Source: Burkholderiales bacterium
GTDB taxonomy: Bacteria > Pseudomonadota > Gammaproteobacteria > Burkholderiales > JABEVD01
Direction: 5' to 3'
Length of the DNA stretch: 53,914 nucleotides
Assembly: GCA_019753155.1 (NCBI GenBank)
Contig: JAIELG010000034.1
Span: 1-53,914 of the forward strand
Part shown: positions 18,070-26,317 of the stretch, piece by piece
Layout: every line of letters starts with the position of its first letter
Position numbering within the stretch: the stretch's first letter is position 1
The notes under the pieces: generated by a model
What the model was told of the DNA's origin: nothing
The model's input: the letters and a program-made list of their open reading frames with translations, nothing else
Databases searched by the model: none
Translations under genes and position numbers: made by a program

Positions 18070-19805
18070 TCGAGAAAGCGCCGTGGTCGCGCCTCAGCCT
18101 GATTCTGGTCGGACTGATGGGGGTGCTGCCCTTCCTCCAGTGGAAACATTATTATCCCATTACTGACTTTTACACGGAATGGCTCGCGGTTTTCCTGGGA
18201 ATTTGCGCGCTGCTCTGCCATGTTCCGCGGCTTTCGGAAATTCCGCTCGTAGCCCTCGTTCCGCTTCCCCTTGTCGCCCTCGTCTGGCTCCAGTTCGCTC
18301 TCGGCATGATCGGATACCCGGAGCAGGCTTTCATGATCTCGCTGTACCTCCTGTGGGCAGCGCTCGTTGCCATGCTGGGTTATGCCCTGAAGCAGGAATT
18401 CGGGATGGGGAAGACGGTCGGGGTCCTGGCCTGGTTCATCCTGGCAGGCGGAACCCTGAGCGCGATCGCCGCCATGATGCAGCATTATTATACTCCGGCG
18501 CTTCTGGCGTCTTTCGTCACGCCAGCGACCGCAGGAACCGTGTATGGCAACCTCGCCCAGCAGAACCATTTCGCGGACTATACATCGCTTGCCATTGCAA
18601 GCCTGCTTTACCTGGCGTCTTCCAGGAAAATGCCAGGTTTCCTTGCCTTGCCGCTCGCCCTTTTTCTCCTTTTCGCATTGTCCCTGAGCGGGTCGAGAAG
18701 CGCCTGGATTTTTCTTGCGGCCATGGCGTTTCTGGCCTTCCTGCTTCACAGAAAGGAAGGCAACCGGACATTGCTGGTCGGGGCGCTGCTTCTGATCCCC
18801 GCCTTTGCCCTGATGCAGGTTCTGGCGCATCTGGCGATTTTCAACGGGCACGGCACGATGACTTCGGGGGACAGGCTCTTTGTGATCGCAAGGGACAGCG
18901 GGATCAGACTTTATCTCTGGCGCGAAGCCTGGCTGATGTTTCTCCATGCGCCATGGATCGGCGTGGGATTCGGCCAGTTCGCCTGGCACCATTTCGAGCT
19001 GGGTCCGCTATACGGCAATCCGCAAATGACGGGGCTTTACAGCAATTCCCACGACATTGTGCTGAACCTGCTGGCGGAGACCGGGATTGCAGGCGGATTC
19101 GTCGTTTTCGGGGGCATTGCCCTGTGGGTGAGACGCCTCGACATGAAATTCGACATCCATGCCTGGTGGTGCTTCGCGCTGCTTCTGATCCTTGCCCTGC
19201 ACAGCCTGGACGAATATCCCTTGTGGTATGCGCAATTCCTGGGGCTGTTCATGTTTCTCCTGGGCATGGGGGAGGCGCGGGCATTGCGGCCTTTGCCCGT
19301 GCAGGGCTTCATTGCGCTGTTTCTGGTCTTCGGCATCTACCTGAGCGTGGGACTGATGCGTGATTACCTCGATTTGGAGGGATTGCTCTACCCAAGTTAT
19401 CATAGCGGAAAACCTGCCCTCAAACACGATGTGCTGTACGAATCGCTGCGTAATTTCAGGAAGGGCACGCTGCTCGCCCCTTACGTCGAGTTTCCGATTG
19501 CAGAGATGATGCCCGTCGATGACAGGAACCTGAAGCGCAAGGTCGAGTTGAGCGCTCGGGCCGCGCGGTTTTCGCCTTCCGGTATGATTGTTTACAGGCA
19601 TGCCGCTTTTCTCGCGCTGAATGGGGAGATGAATGCGGCGAAACTCCAGATCGAACGCGCAGCCTTGTCCGATCCCGATTTGCTCGGGCAGGCCCGGAGC
19701 CTCTATTCGGAACTTGCGGAAGAGGCGCCGGTCAAATTTGTTCCTCTCGTGGAAGAGGTCGACTTGAAACTGAAGGAGCACGACTTTGCATTTCATCACC
19801 AGTAA
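18066..19805 (+). CDS. PglL/O-antigen ligase-family membrane oligosaccharyltransferase
   Basis: A polytopic protein of about 579 residues with 11 or more hydrophobic segments and a soluble C-terminal part. GNLAQQNHFADY resembles the QPNHLA-type motif of PglL-like O-oligosaccharyltransferases, and YSNSHDIVLNLLAETG is the Wzy_C signature of O-antigen ligases and polymerases. It may transfer lipid-linked glycan to pilin-like proteins or to lipid A core. The start is probably TTG at 18066, which overlaps the stop of the DUF2892 gene, with AAGGG upstream. An earlier in-frame ATG at 17958 would lie inside the DUF2892 gene. Confidence 0.75.
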   Translation: MIEKAPWSRLSLILVGLMGVLPFLQWKHYYPITDFYTEWLAVFLGICALLCHVPRLSEIPLVALVPLPLVALVWLQFALGMIGYPEQAFMISLYLLWAALVAMLGYALKQEFGMGKTVGVLAWFILAGGTLSAIAAMMQHYYTPALLASFVTPATAGTVYGNLAQQNHFADYTSLAIASLLYLASSRKMPGFLALPLALFLLFALSLSGSRSAWIFLAAMAFLAFLLHRKEGNRTLLVGALLLIPAFALMQVLAHLAIFNGHGTMTSGDRLFVIARDSGIRLYLWREAWLMFLHAPWIGVGFGQFAWHHFELGPLYGNPQMTGLYSNSHDIVLNLLAETGIAGGFVVFGGIALWVRRLDMKFDIHAWWCFALLLILALHSLDEYPLWYAQFLGLFMFLLGMGEARALRPLPVQGFIALFLVFGIYLSVGLMRDYLDLEGLLYPSYHSGKPALKHDVLYESLRNFRKGTLLAPYVEFPIAEMMPVDDRNLKRKVELSARAARFSPSGMIVYRHAAFLALNGEMNAAKLQIERAALSDPDLLGQARSLYSELAEEAPVKFVPLVEEVDLKLKEHDFAFHHQ

Positions 19806-20196
19806 TCTTCCTCTCGTTCTGGCTGCGCTCGGCAGCGGCCTCATGCTGCTCTGGCCCATGGCGGGAAAGCTGTTTGCCAATTTCCCCGAAATCGAAACCG
19901 TGGAAGCGGTCAACCTGATCAACCGTCAGGATGCGATCATGCTCGACGTGCGCGAGCACCAGGAATACGCTTCCGGCCATATTCCGAATGCGAAGCATAT
20001 CCCCGCCGCGAAGGTGGACGAGCGCATCGGCGAGATCGAAAATCTCAAGGACAGACCGCTTATCGTTTATTGCAGGAGCGGCGCTAGATCGTCCAGCATT
20101 TGTGTGTTATTGTCGAAGAAGGGTTTTGGCAAGGTATACAACCTCAAGGGGGGGATTCTTTCCTGGGAAGGCGCGAAACTTCCGGTGGAGAAATGA
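19786..20196 (+). CDS. Membrane-anchored rhodanese-like protein
   Basis: A 136-residue single-domain sulfurtransferase with one N-terminal membrane helix (about 8-27) and the rhodanese loop YCRSGARS, catalytic Cys96. Overlaps the end of the oligosaccharyltransferase gene by 20 bases and the start of grxC by four. The order rhodanese-grxC-secB-gpsA is common in Betaproteobacteria. It handles sulfane sulfur at the membrane; the physiological donor is unknown. Confidence 0.88.
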   Translation: MHFITSNLPLVLAALGSGLMLLWPMAGKLFANFPEIETVEAVNLINRQDAIMLDVREHQEYASGHIPNAKHIPAAKVDERIGEIENLKDRPLIVYCRSGARSSSICVLLSKKGFGKVYNLKGGILSWEGAKLPVEK

Positions 20197-20465
20197 TGCC
20201 CATGGTCAGGATGTATTGCACGGCGGTTTGCCCGTATTGCGTGATGGCCGAGCGCTTGCTGAAATCGAAGGGCGTGACCGAGATCGAAAAGATCAGGGTG
20301 GACCTCGATCCGGGGAAAAGGGGGGAAATGGTCGAAAAAACCGGCAGGAGGACTGTTCCCCAAATCTACATCATGGATTATCATGTCGGCGGCTATGACG
20401 ATCTCGCCGCGCTCGACCGCGCCGGAAATTTAACCCAACTGCTAGAAAATTTTAGGAAAAAATGA
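20193..20465 (+). CDS. grxC: Glutaredoxin 3
   Basis: A 90-residue glutathione-dependent disulfide reductase with the dithiol active site CPYC (13-16), the cis-proline TVPQIYI and the GGYDDL glutathione-binding motif. Two ATGs at 20193 and 20196 follow GGAG. The first overlaps the rhodanese stop (ATGA). Its end overlaps secB by four bases. Confidence 0.93.
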   Translation: MMPMVRMYCTAVCPYCVMAERLLKSKGVTEIEKIRVDLDPGKRGEMVEKTGRRTVPQIYIMDYHVGGYDDLAALDRAGNLTQLLENFRKK

Positions 20466-20914
20466 TGAGCGAACAACAACCCGTTTTTGCGATCGAGAAG
20501 ATTTACGTCAAGGATCTTTCTCTCGAAATCCCCCATGCGCCGCAGATATTTCTCGAGCGCGAATCGCCGCAGATCGACATTCAGCTTCATACCGAGGGGA
20601 AGCCGGTTGCGGAGAATATTTTCGAGGTTGTCCTTACCGTGACGGTCACGGCGAAATTCAGCGAAAAGACGCTTTTCCTGGTCGAAGCCGCCCAGGCCGG
20701 GATTTTCCAGATCCAGAACGTTCCGGAAACGGATATCGAACCCATACTCGGCATCACCTGCCCCAACATCCTCTTTCCCTATGCGCGGGAGACGGTTTCC
20801 GACGTGATCACGCGTGCGGGATTCCTGCCTGTCATACTGAGTCCGATGAGTTTCGAAGCGCTTTACCAGCAGCGTCAGCAGGCAGTTGCAGAACAAGAGC
20901 AAACAACGCATTGA
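20462..20914 (+). CDS. secB: Protein-export chaperone SecB
   Basis: A 150-residue cytoplasmic chaperone that keeps precursor proteins unfolded and delivers them to SecA. The family blocks IEKIYVKDLSLEIPHAP, LTVTVTA and ITCPNILFPYARE are intact. Length is normal. Translationally coupled to grxC. Confidence 0.95.
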   Translation: MMSEQQPVFAIEKIYVKDLSLEIPHAPQIFLERESPQIDIQLHTEGKPVAENIFEVVLTVTVTAKFSEKTLFLVEAAQAGIFQIQNVPETDIEPILGITCPNILFPYARETVSDVITRAGFLPVILSPMSFEALYQQRQQAVAEQEQTTH

Positions 20915-20915
20915 G

Positions 20916-21350
20916 ATGAGCCGCATCCTCCCTTGTCTGCTGTTTCTGATTTCAGGGGGGGCTTGTGCCCTGGATTTCGTCGCAGTCGGGGATCAGTCGG
21001 CAATCCTGTACGATGCGCCTTCCCTGAAGGCGAACAAGCTTCTCGTCGTGAGTCCGCATTATCCGCTCGAAGCGGTGGTGACCTTGGAGAGCTGGGTGAA
21101 GGTCAGGGACAACAACGGGAAACTCGCCTGGGTGGAAAAGGCGTTGCTCGGCGGGACGCATTACGTGATGGTGACCTCGCCGCTTGCGGATATCAGGCAG
21201 GCAGCATCCGATCAATCGCCTCTCGTGTTCAGGGCGAAAACCGGCGTTCTGCTCGATGTCTCGGGGAATCCGGATAACGGCTGGATCGCGGTGCATCATC
21301 AGGACGGTCAAAGCGGTTATGTGAAAGCCAGCCAGGTCTGGGGCGGATGA
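20916..21350 (+). CDS. Secreted SH3-domain protein
   Basis: A 144-residue protein with a signal peptide (residues 1-19, ending ACA) and two bacterial SH3-like segments (SAILYDAPSLKANKLLVVSP and ADIRQAASDQSPLVFRAKTG). It probably binds cell wall or periplasmic ligands; the role is unknown. The ATG at 20916 begins two bases after the secB stop; an in-frame ATG at 20886 lies inside secB. Overlaps gpsA by four bases. Confidence 0.75.
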   Translation: MSRILPCLLFLISGGACALDFVAVGDQSAILYDAPSLKANKLLVVSPHYPLEAVVTLESWVKVRDNNGKLAWVEKALLGGTHYVMVTSPLADIRQAASDQSPLVFRAKTGVLLDVSGNPDNGWIAVHHQDGQSGYVKASQVWGG

Positions 21351-22336
21351 ACATCTCGATCCTGGGGGCGGGCGCATGGGGAACAGCCCTTGCGATCGGC
21401 CTTTCCGCGTGTCACAGGGTGACGCTATGGGTGAGGGATCCCCTGCACTACGACGAAATGAAGGCGAGCCGGGTCAACCGGCGCCACCTCGATCCTTTCT
21501 CCTTGCCTGCTGGCATCCTCCTCGAAAACGATCTGAATGCCGCGATTTCCGGCGCCGATCTGGTCCTGATTGCCGTTCCGATGTCGGGTTTGAGGGAGTC
21601 GCTCAGGTTCATTTTCAATATGGGCTGCAAGGCTCCGGTAGTCTGGGTATCCAAGGGTTTCGAAGCGGGGTCTTCCAAGCTCGCCCATCAGGTGGCGCTG
21701 GAGGAATACGACGGCATCGCGCCGGTCGGCGCGCTCTCGGGGCCGAGCTTTGCGCGGGAAGTCGCGCAGGGATTGCCTGTCGCCCTGACGCTCGCATCGA
21801 ACGACGCCGCTTTCGCGTCGAAAACCGCAGCCGCCCTGCACAGCAACCGCATCAGGGTGTATTCCAGCGAGGATCTGGTCGGGGTCGAAGTGGGCGGCGC
21901 GGTCAAGAACGTGATGGCGATCGCATCCGGCATTTCCGATGGGCTTGGACTTGGCAGCAATGCGCGGGCCGCGCTCATCACGCGGGGTCTCGCCGAGATC
22001 ACCCGTCTGGGATTGAAGCTGGGGGGCAGGCTGGAGACCTTCCTGGGACTTTCGGGTGTAGGGGATTTGACGCTCACCTGCACCGGGGATCTTTCGAGGA
22101 ACAGGACCGTGGGGATGCGTCTTGCAGCGGGAAAGCCGCTCGATGAAATACTCTCGGAACTGGGCGCCACTGCCGAAGGCGTCTATACCGCGCAGGAAGT
22201 CGCGAGGCTTGCGGATGCGCTTAATATCGAGATGCCCATCACGAAAGCGGTGTGCAGCGTGCTTTACGGGAGCGTTTCGGCAAAAGCCGCTGTCGAGGAA
22301 CTGATGAGGCGCGATTCCAAGGCGGAAAGTTCCTAG
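21347..22336 (+). CDS. gpsA: Glycerol-3-phosphate dehydrogenase [NAD(P)+]
   Basis: A 329-residue cytoplasmic enzyme reducing dihydroxyacetone phosphate to sn-glycerol 3-phosphate for phospholipid synthesis. It has the Rossmann motif GAGAWG at 7-12, the substrate block LSGPSFAREVAQG and the catalytic lysine region VGGAVKNVMAIA. Last gene of the rhodanese-grxC-secB block. Tail-to-tail overlap of four bases with trmL. Confidence 0.95.
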   Translation: MNISILGAGAWGTALAIGLSACHRVTLWVRDPLHYDEMKASRVNRRHLDPFSLPAGILLENDLNAAISGADLVLIAVPMSGLRESLRFIFNMGCKAPVVWVSKGFEAGSSKLAHQVALEEYDGIAPVGALSGPSFAREVAQGLPVALTLASNDAAFASKTAAALHSNRIRVYSSEDLVGVEVGGAVKNVMAIASGISDGLGLGSNARAALITRGLAEITRLGLKLGGRLETFLGLSGVGDLTLTCTGDLSRNRTVGMRLAAGKPLDEILSELGATAEGVYTAQEVARLADALNIEMPITKAVCSVLYGSVSAKAAVEELMRRDSKAESS

Positions 22337-22797
22337 CTCCCTCCTTCGAAACCTGTCTGGCGCCATGCCTCGAAAATCAGGACGGCCGCGGAATTGGAAA
22401 GGTTGAGGCTGCGGCTCTGGGGCAGCATCGGAATCCTGATGCGGTGTTCATGCGGGAAAGTTCGCAGGATTTCATCGGGCAGCCCGCGCGATTCGGGGCC
22501 GAACACGAACACATCCCCAGGGCTGTAGGCAAGGCTGTCATGCCGCACTGCACCTTTCGTCGTGACGGCGAAAAGCCTCCTGTTTTCGAAGTGGTTCATG
22601 CAGGATTCCCAGTCGGGATGGACCTTGATTCTGGCGAATTCGTGATAGTCGAGTCCCGCCCTCAGCAGTTGCTTGTCTTCCAGCTTGAAGCCCAGCGGTT
22701 CGACCAGGTTGAGACCTGTTCCGGAATTGGCGCAGAGCCTGATGATATTGCCCGTATTGGGCGGGATTTCAGGTTCAAACAGGATGATCTCGAACAT
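22333..22797 (-). CDS. trmL: tRNA (cytidine/uridine-34-2'-O)-methyltransferase
   Basis: A 154-residue SPOUT-fold methyltransferase that modifies the wobble base of tRNA-Leu. PEIPPNTGNIIRLCAN near the start, FGPESRGLP, and the knot region RIPMLPQSRSLNLSNSAAV are all present. Lies downstream of and overlapping the AI-2E family gene by 23 bases. Confidence 0.92.
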   Translation of the reverse strand: MFEIILFEPEIPPNTGNIIRLCANSGTGLNLVEPLGFKLEDKQLLRAGLDYHEFARIKVHPDWESCMNHFENRRLFAVTTKGAVRHDSLAYSPGDVFVFGPESRGLPDEILRTFPHEHRIRIPMLPQSRSLNLSNSAAVLIFEAWRQTGFEGGS

Positions 22798-23821
22798 TCG
22801 TCCATTCGCGCCAGAGCGAGACCATGGTTGCCATGATGACCGGTCCCAGGAAAAGCCCGAGCAGGCCGAAAGTTTCGATTCCGCCGAGTATGCCGAGGAT
22901 GATCCAGATAAGCGGAAGCTCGGCCGAGTCCCCGATCAGCATGGGGCGCACGACATGATCCGAGACCAGCATGACGAGCGTTCCCCAGATCAGGATCAGC
23001 AGGGCTGCGCTCTGGTTTCCCTGGGCGAGCAGGATGAGGGAAGCCGTCCCGAACAGGGCAGGCATGCCGAAAGGGATGATGGCAAGGAGTCCCGTCAGGG
23101 CGCCCCAGAGCGCGGGAGAAGGCAGGCCGGCGAGGGCATAGGCCAGCCCCAGCAGCAGCCCTTCTGCGATCCCGACCAGGATGAGGCCGTTGACCGTGCC
23201 GCGTATGGTGTCGACTGCCCGGCTTGCATGGCGTTTGCCGGGCGTGCCCAGCACTTTCTCCGTCAACGATAAAAGGCGCATGGCGAGAGTTTCGCCGTCC
23301 CGGTAAAGAAAATAAAGCGCGAGGAGCGTAAGGGCGAGGACGATGGAGCGGTGCACTATTTCGACGCCGAAGAACCTGAGCCAGTCGAGGGCCGGACCCT
23401 GTCCGACCTGATGGAACCAGATCGAAAATCCGCCTGGCGTGGACAGAACCTTATTCCACCAGGCGAGGATGGATTCGCCGGCGAACGGGATGCGCCCCAC
23501 CCATGACGGCGGAGGCAGGCCCCGCGTCTGAGCTTCGACGAGCGCCCCGGCGAGCAGGCTCGCTTCATGCCCGATGACGATGAGGATGTAGCCCAGGGGA
23601 ACCAGGAAAAGCAGCGTGACGAGCAGCGTGAAGAGCAGAGGCGCCCAGCGCTTCGCCTTTGCGGGAAGGTGCGCGATGAACTTCCGGTAAAGGGGCCAGC
23701 TTGCGAGAGCGACGATTCCCGCCCAGGCGATTGCCCCGAGATATCCGTGGATCAGCCAGATGGCTATCGAGAGCACCGCGGCCCCGAAGAGCGCATTGTA
23801 TCGATTCTGGATGATCGTCAT
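22775..23821 (-). CDS. AI-2E family transporter (YdiK/PerM type)
   Basis: A 348-residue inner-membrane protein with about seven or eight hydrophobic segments and the UPF0118 ending (LIWGTLVMLVSDHVVRPMLI, then FGLLGLFLGPVI). Members have been linked with autoinducer-2 export or Na+/H+ exchange; the substrate here is unknown. The ATG at 23821 directly follows AGGGAGTA. The frame is open to 23863, but that would start inside the terminator hairpin of cspA. Confidence 0.82.
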   Translation of the reverse strand: MTIIQNRYNALFGAAVLSIAIWLIHGYLGAIAWAGIVALASWPLYRKFIAHLPAKAKRWAPLLFTLLVTLLFLVPLGYILIVIGHEASLLAGALVEAQTRGLPPPSWVGRIPFAGESILAWWNKVLSTPGGFSIWFHQVGQGPALDWLRFFGVEIVHRSIVLALTLLALYFLYRDGETLAMRLLSLTEKVLGTPGKRHASRAVDTIRGTVNGLILVGIAEGLLLGLAYALAGLPSPALWGALTGLLAIIPFGMPALFGTASLILLAQGNQSAALLILIWGTLVMLVSDHVVRPMLIGDSAELPLIWIILGILGGIETFGLLGLFLGPVIMATMVSLWREWTNVRDHPV

Positions 23822-23842
23822 TACTCCCTGTGTTCGGTCGTG

Positions 23843-23875
23843 AAAAAGCCCGTCACCCTTCAAGGTGACGGGCTT
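23843..23875 (-). terminator. Rho-independent terminator after cspA
   Basis: A perfect 12-bp stem (AAGCCCGTCACC, 23846-23857, against 23864-23875) with a 6-base loop. On the minus strand it is followed by a T-run (23847-23843). It ends the cspA transcript 16 bases after its stop codon and insulates the AI-2E family gene. Confidence 0.88.
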
Positions 23876-23891
23876 CGTTCGACTTGCCGGA

Positions 23892-24095
23892 TCAAGCGGC
23901 CCTGATGTTGGAAGCCTGCTTGCCCTTGGGACCCTGGGTGATGTCGAAGCTGACCTTCTGGCCTTCCTTGAGCGTTTTGAACCCGTTCATGTTGATAGCG
24001 GAGAAATGTGCGAACAAATCCTCGCTGCCGTCATCTGGGGTCACAAAACCGAAACCCTTGGAGTCGTTGAACCACTTTACCGTTCCTGTTGCCAT
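23892..24095 (-). CDS. cspA: Cold-shock domain protein
   Basis: A 67-residue single-stranded nucleic-acid-binding protein. RNP1 (KGFGFV) and RNP2 (LFAHF) are intact, and the N-terminus [10 protein letters not shown] is typical. The frame is open further upstream, but these residues are not cold-shock-like. The leader from the predicted promoter is about 110 bases, which fits thermo-sensitive mRNA regulation known for the family. Confidence 0.95.
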   Translation of the reverse strand: MATGTVKWFNDSKGFGFVTPDDGSEDLFAHFSAINMNGFKTLKEGQKVSFDITQGPKGKQASNIRAA

Positions 24096-24210
24096 GATGT
24101 TGTATATCCTTGCCATAATAAAAAAACCGGGTGAAACCCGAACTCGATGTCTGGGTTTCAAGACCGCATACGACAAAGACTGCAGAAAACCTTGAAGCCA
24201 AGCACACTGT

Positions 24211-24239
24211 TTTTTACTCCAGAAGTTCCGGAAAGTCAA
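24211..24239 (-). promoter_or_regulatory. Probable cspA promoter
   Basis: On the minus strand TTGACT (24239-24234) and TAAAAA (24216-24211) are 17 bases apart. Transcription would begin near 24204 and leave an untranslated leader of about 110 bases. Confidence 0.55.
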
Positions 24240-24280
24240 GGAGGCATGGTGTAAAATAATATTTTTGATTGAGAAAATAA

Positions 24281-25312
24281 ATGCCGACGATCACCCAGCC
24301 TGACGACTGGCACCTGCATTTGCGGGACGGTTTGCCGATGCGGGATGTGCTGCAGCATGCCGCAAGCCGCTTCGGCCGCGCCATCGTCATGCCCAATTTG
24401 AAGCCCCCCGTCACCACGGTCGCGGATGCGCTTGCCTACAGGCAGAGGATACTGGATGCGTTGCCCGCCGGCTCGGACTTCGAGCCGCTCATGACGCTCT
24501 ACCTCACCGACAACACGCCCCCTGCGGAAATCGCGCTCGCGGAAAGAAGCGGGATCGTGCATGCGGTGAAATACTATCCTGCCGGGGCGACCACGAATTC
24601 GGATTCGGGCGTCACCGACCTTTCGAAGTGCGAAGCCGTTCTCTCGGAAATGGAAGCATGCGGCATGCCGCTTCTGGTGCACGGGGAAGTCACCGATCCC
24701 GTTGTCGACATATTCGACCGGGAAAAGGCCTTCATCGAAAAAACGCTTTCCCCGCTGGCCCGCCGCCATCCGGAATTGAGGATCGTTTTCGAGCATATCA
24801 CGACGAAGGACGCCGCCGATTTCGTGAAATCCTGCGGATCCAACATCGCCGCGACGGTGACGGCGCACCACCTCCTTCTCAACCGGAACGCGATATTTTC
24901 CGGCGGAATCCGTCCCCATCACTACTGCCTCCCCGTTTTGAAACGGGAGTCGCATCGCCTGGCGCTCGTCGAGGCGGCCGCATCCGGCAATCCGAAATTC
25001 TTCCTCGGCACGGACAGCGCGCCGCACCCGAAGTCTTCCAAGGAATCTTCATGCGGCTGCGCCGGGATTTATACTTCCCACGCGGGGATCGAGCTCTATG
25101 CCGAAGCCTTCGAGGAAGCGGGGGCGCTGGAGGCGCTTGAAGCCTTCGCCAGTTTTCACGGGGCGGATTTTTACGGCCTGCCCAGGAATTCGAAGACCAT
25201 CACGCTGGTCCGGGAGGAATGGGGCGTTCCGGAATCCTATCCTTTCGGGGATGAAACCCTGGTCCCGATGAGGGGCGGGGGAAAAATGGCCTGGAAAATC
25301 GCCGGGGAATGA
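24281..25312 (+). CDS. pyrC: Dihydroorotase (class II, PyrC)
   Basis: A 343-residue zinc enzyme of pyrimidine synthesis that interconverts carbamoyl aspartate and dihydroorotate. Metal ligands HLHLRDG (His11, His13), the carboxylated lysine in VHAVKYYP (Lys97), and FLGTDSAPH with the metal/substrate Asp are present. Last core gene before the accessory island. Confidence 0.95.
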   Translation: MPTITQPDDWHLHLRDGLPMRDVLQHAASRFGRAIVMPNLKPPVTTVADALAYRQRILDALPAGSDFEPLMTLYLTDNTPPAEIALAERSGIVHAVKYYPAGATTNSDSGVTDLSKCEAVLSEMEACGMPLLVHGEVTDPVVDIFDREKAFIEKTLSPLARRHPELRIVFEHITTKDAADFVKSCGSNIAATVTAHHLLLNRNAIFSGGIRPHHYCLPVLKRESHRLALVEAAASGNPKFFLGTDSAPHPKSSKESSCGCAGIYTSHAGIELYAEAFEEAGALEALEAFASFHGADFYGLPRNSKTITLVREEWGVPESYPFGDETLVPMRGGGKMAWKIAGE

Positions 25313-25345
25313 TGCAACTGCCGGTCGCCGCGGCAATCGCCGCTT

Positions 25346-25624
25346 TCAGCCGTACACTTCGTCATGGCTGCCGATGTCGAGCAGGAGAATTTCTCCTTCG
25401 GTGACTTGCACGGTGAGGGCGATGCGGAATCGGTAAGTGAGGCTGACAGCCTGGATGCCTTGCAGTTTACCGCCGAGCGCATGAAGGCGCAGGCTGGGCG
25501 CGAAGGGATCCAGACGCAGTTGCGCCATGGTTTCGATGAAGCGCGACCGCAAATCGGGATGTTTGGTCAGGAACTTGCGTGTGCGGCGTTCAAAGAAAAC
25601 CGTGGTGACGAGCGTCCAGCTCAC
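25346..25624 (-). CDS. RelE/StbE-type mRNA interferase toxin
   Basis: A 92-residue toxin with the RelE-superfamily layout (FFERRTRKFLTKHPDLRSR..., HALGGKLQGIQAVSLTYRFRI, then a final strand ILLLDIGSHDEVYG). It is expected to cleave mRNA on ribosomes. Overlaps the upstream antitoxin gene by four bases. Appears intact. Confidence 0.82.
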   Translation of the reverse strand: MSWTLVTTVFFERRTRKFLTKHPDLRSRFIETMAQLRLDPFAPSLRLHALGGKLQGIQAVSLTYRFRIALTVQVTEGEILLLDIGSHDEVYG

Positions 25625-25887
25625 GCTTCGCTGTCGAGACGTTGCATCAGTGCATCGATGCTGTCATGCCGGGTGATGCGACCGTCTCGCACATCTTCCA
25701 GCGAGAGTTTTATGCGAGCGAGTGCTGCCTCTGCCTGAGCTTCGAGCAGTTCACCGTAGTTCTCTTCCGTCAGCACCACATATTGCGGGCGATTGTTCTT
25801 GATGATATGCACGGGGCCCTGAGTCAGCGCTTCGTCCACGGCGGCGATGCCGCGACGCTTGATTTCCTGTGCGGGAACGATATTCAT
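25621..25887 (-). CDS. Phd/YefM-family antitoxin
   Basis: An 88-residue antitoxin. The N-terminal Phd/YefM dimerisation and DNA-binding half reads MNIVPAQEIKRRGIAAVDEA, with YVVLTEENYGELLEAQ next; the helical C-terminus would wrap the toxin. First gene of the pair, so the complex should bind the dyad just upstream (25900-25915). Confidence 0.82.
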   Translation of the reverse strand: MNIVPAQEIKRRGIAAVDEALTQGPVHIIKNNRPQYVVLTEENYGELLEAQAEAALARIKLSLEDVRDGRITRHDSIDALMQRLDSEA

Positions 25888-25899
25888 GGCTGGCTTCCA

Positions 25900-25915
25900 G
25901 TATCTATAAAGATAC
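25900..25915. promoter_or_regulatory. Operator dyad of the Phd/RelE pair
   Basis: A perfect inverted repeat with arms GTATCT and AGATAC around ATAA, 13 bases upstream of the antitoxin ATG. Its placement over the likely promoter fits autoregulation by the antitoxin-toxin complex. Confidence 0.5.
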
Positions 25916-26317
25916 TTATTGAAGCACTTAAATCGGTTTCATGCAAGACCGGAGAACTGATGGCGTCGAACGATTTTCCCTGTTCCGGAAGGCCAGCCCA
26001 CAGCTTTGCCGCGGGAGCAGTGAAATCGTGATTTGTGGTGGTAAACTCATAAATACGGATGACAGCGAAACTGTCCATGCGGCAAGAATTCATTGACACG
26101 ATAATATGTGAAATATTGGAGCATACGTGACGAACCAATATCGACGAACTGGTTTTCGATCTCTATGGCATGACCGCTGCCAAGCGCCAGCTTGTCCTTC
26201 GATCCCAAGCGGTTGGAACAGTCAGTGCCGAAGAAGCGGAATCGGATGAAGAATGAATAATGCCATCCACGCATTTTCCAGAATTCTGACTTCTGTCGTT
26301 GGAAAGGTCAAAATGCC
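25916..26317. other. 400-base gap with gene debris
   Basis: No intact gene is visible between the toxin-antitoxin pair and the RelA/SpoT-domain gene. The right part contains a coding scrap (26131-26256, listed separately). An 84-codon frame on the minus strand (25884-26138) has a protein-like stretch but nothing I can identify. Confidence 0.45.
26131..26256 (+). pseudogene. C-terminal scrap of a type II/IIG restriction-modification enzyme (tentative)
   Basis: Between a stop at 26128 and a TGA at 26254 the frame reads TNIDELVFDLYGMT and then about 25 charged residues. The phrase IDxLVYELYGLT is typical of the C-terminal end of Eco57I-like methyltransferase/endonuclease proteins. Everything upstream is missing or out of frame. 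The match is short, so this is a suggestion only. Confidence 0.35.

Noticed and set aside
25884..26138. 84-codon minus-strand gene upstream of the antitoxin
   Set aside because: No ribosome site, no recognisable domain, and it overlaps the antitoxin promoter and operator.
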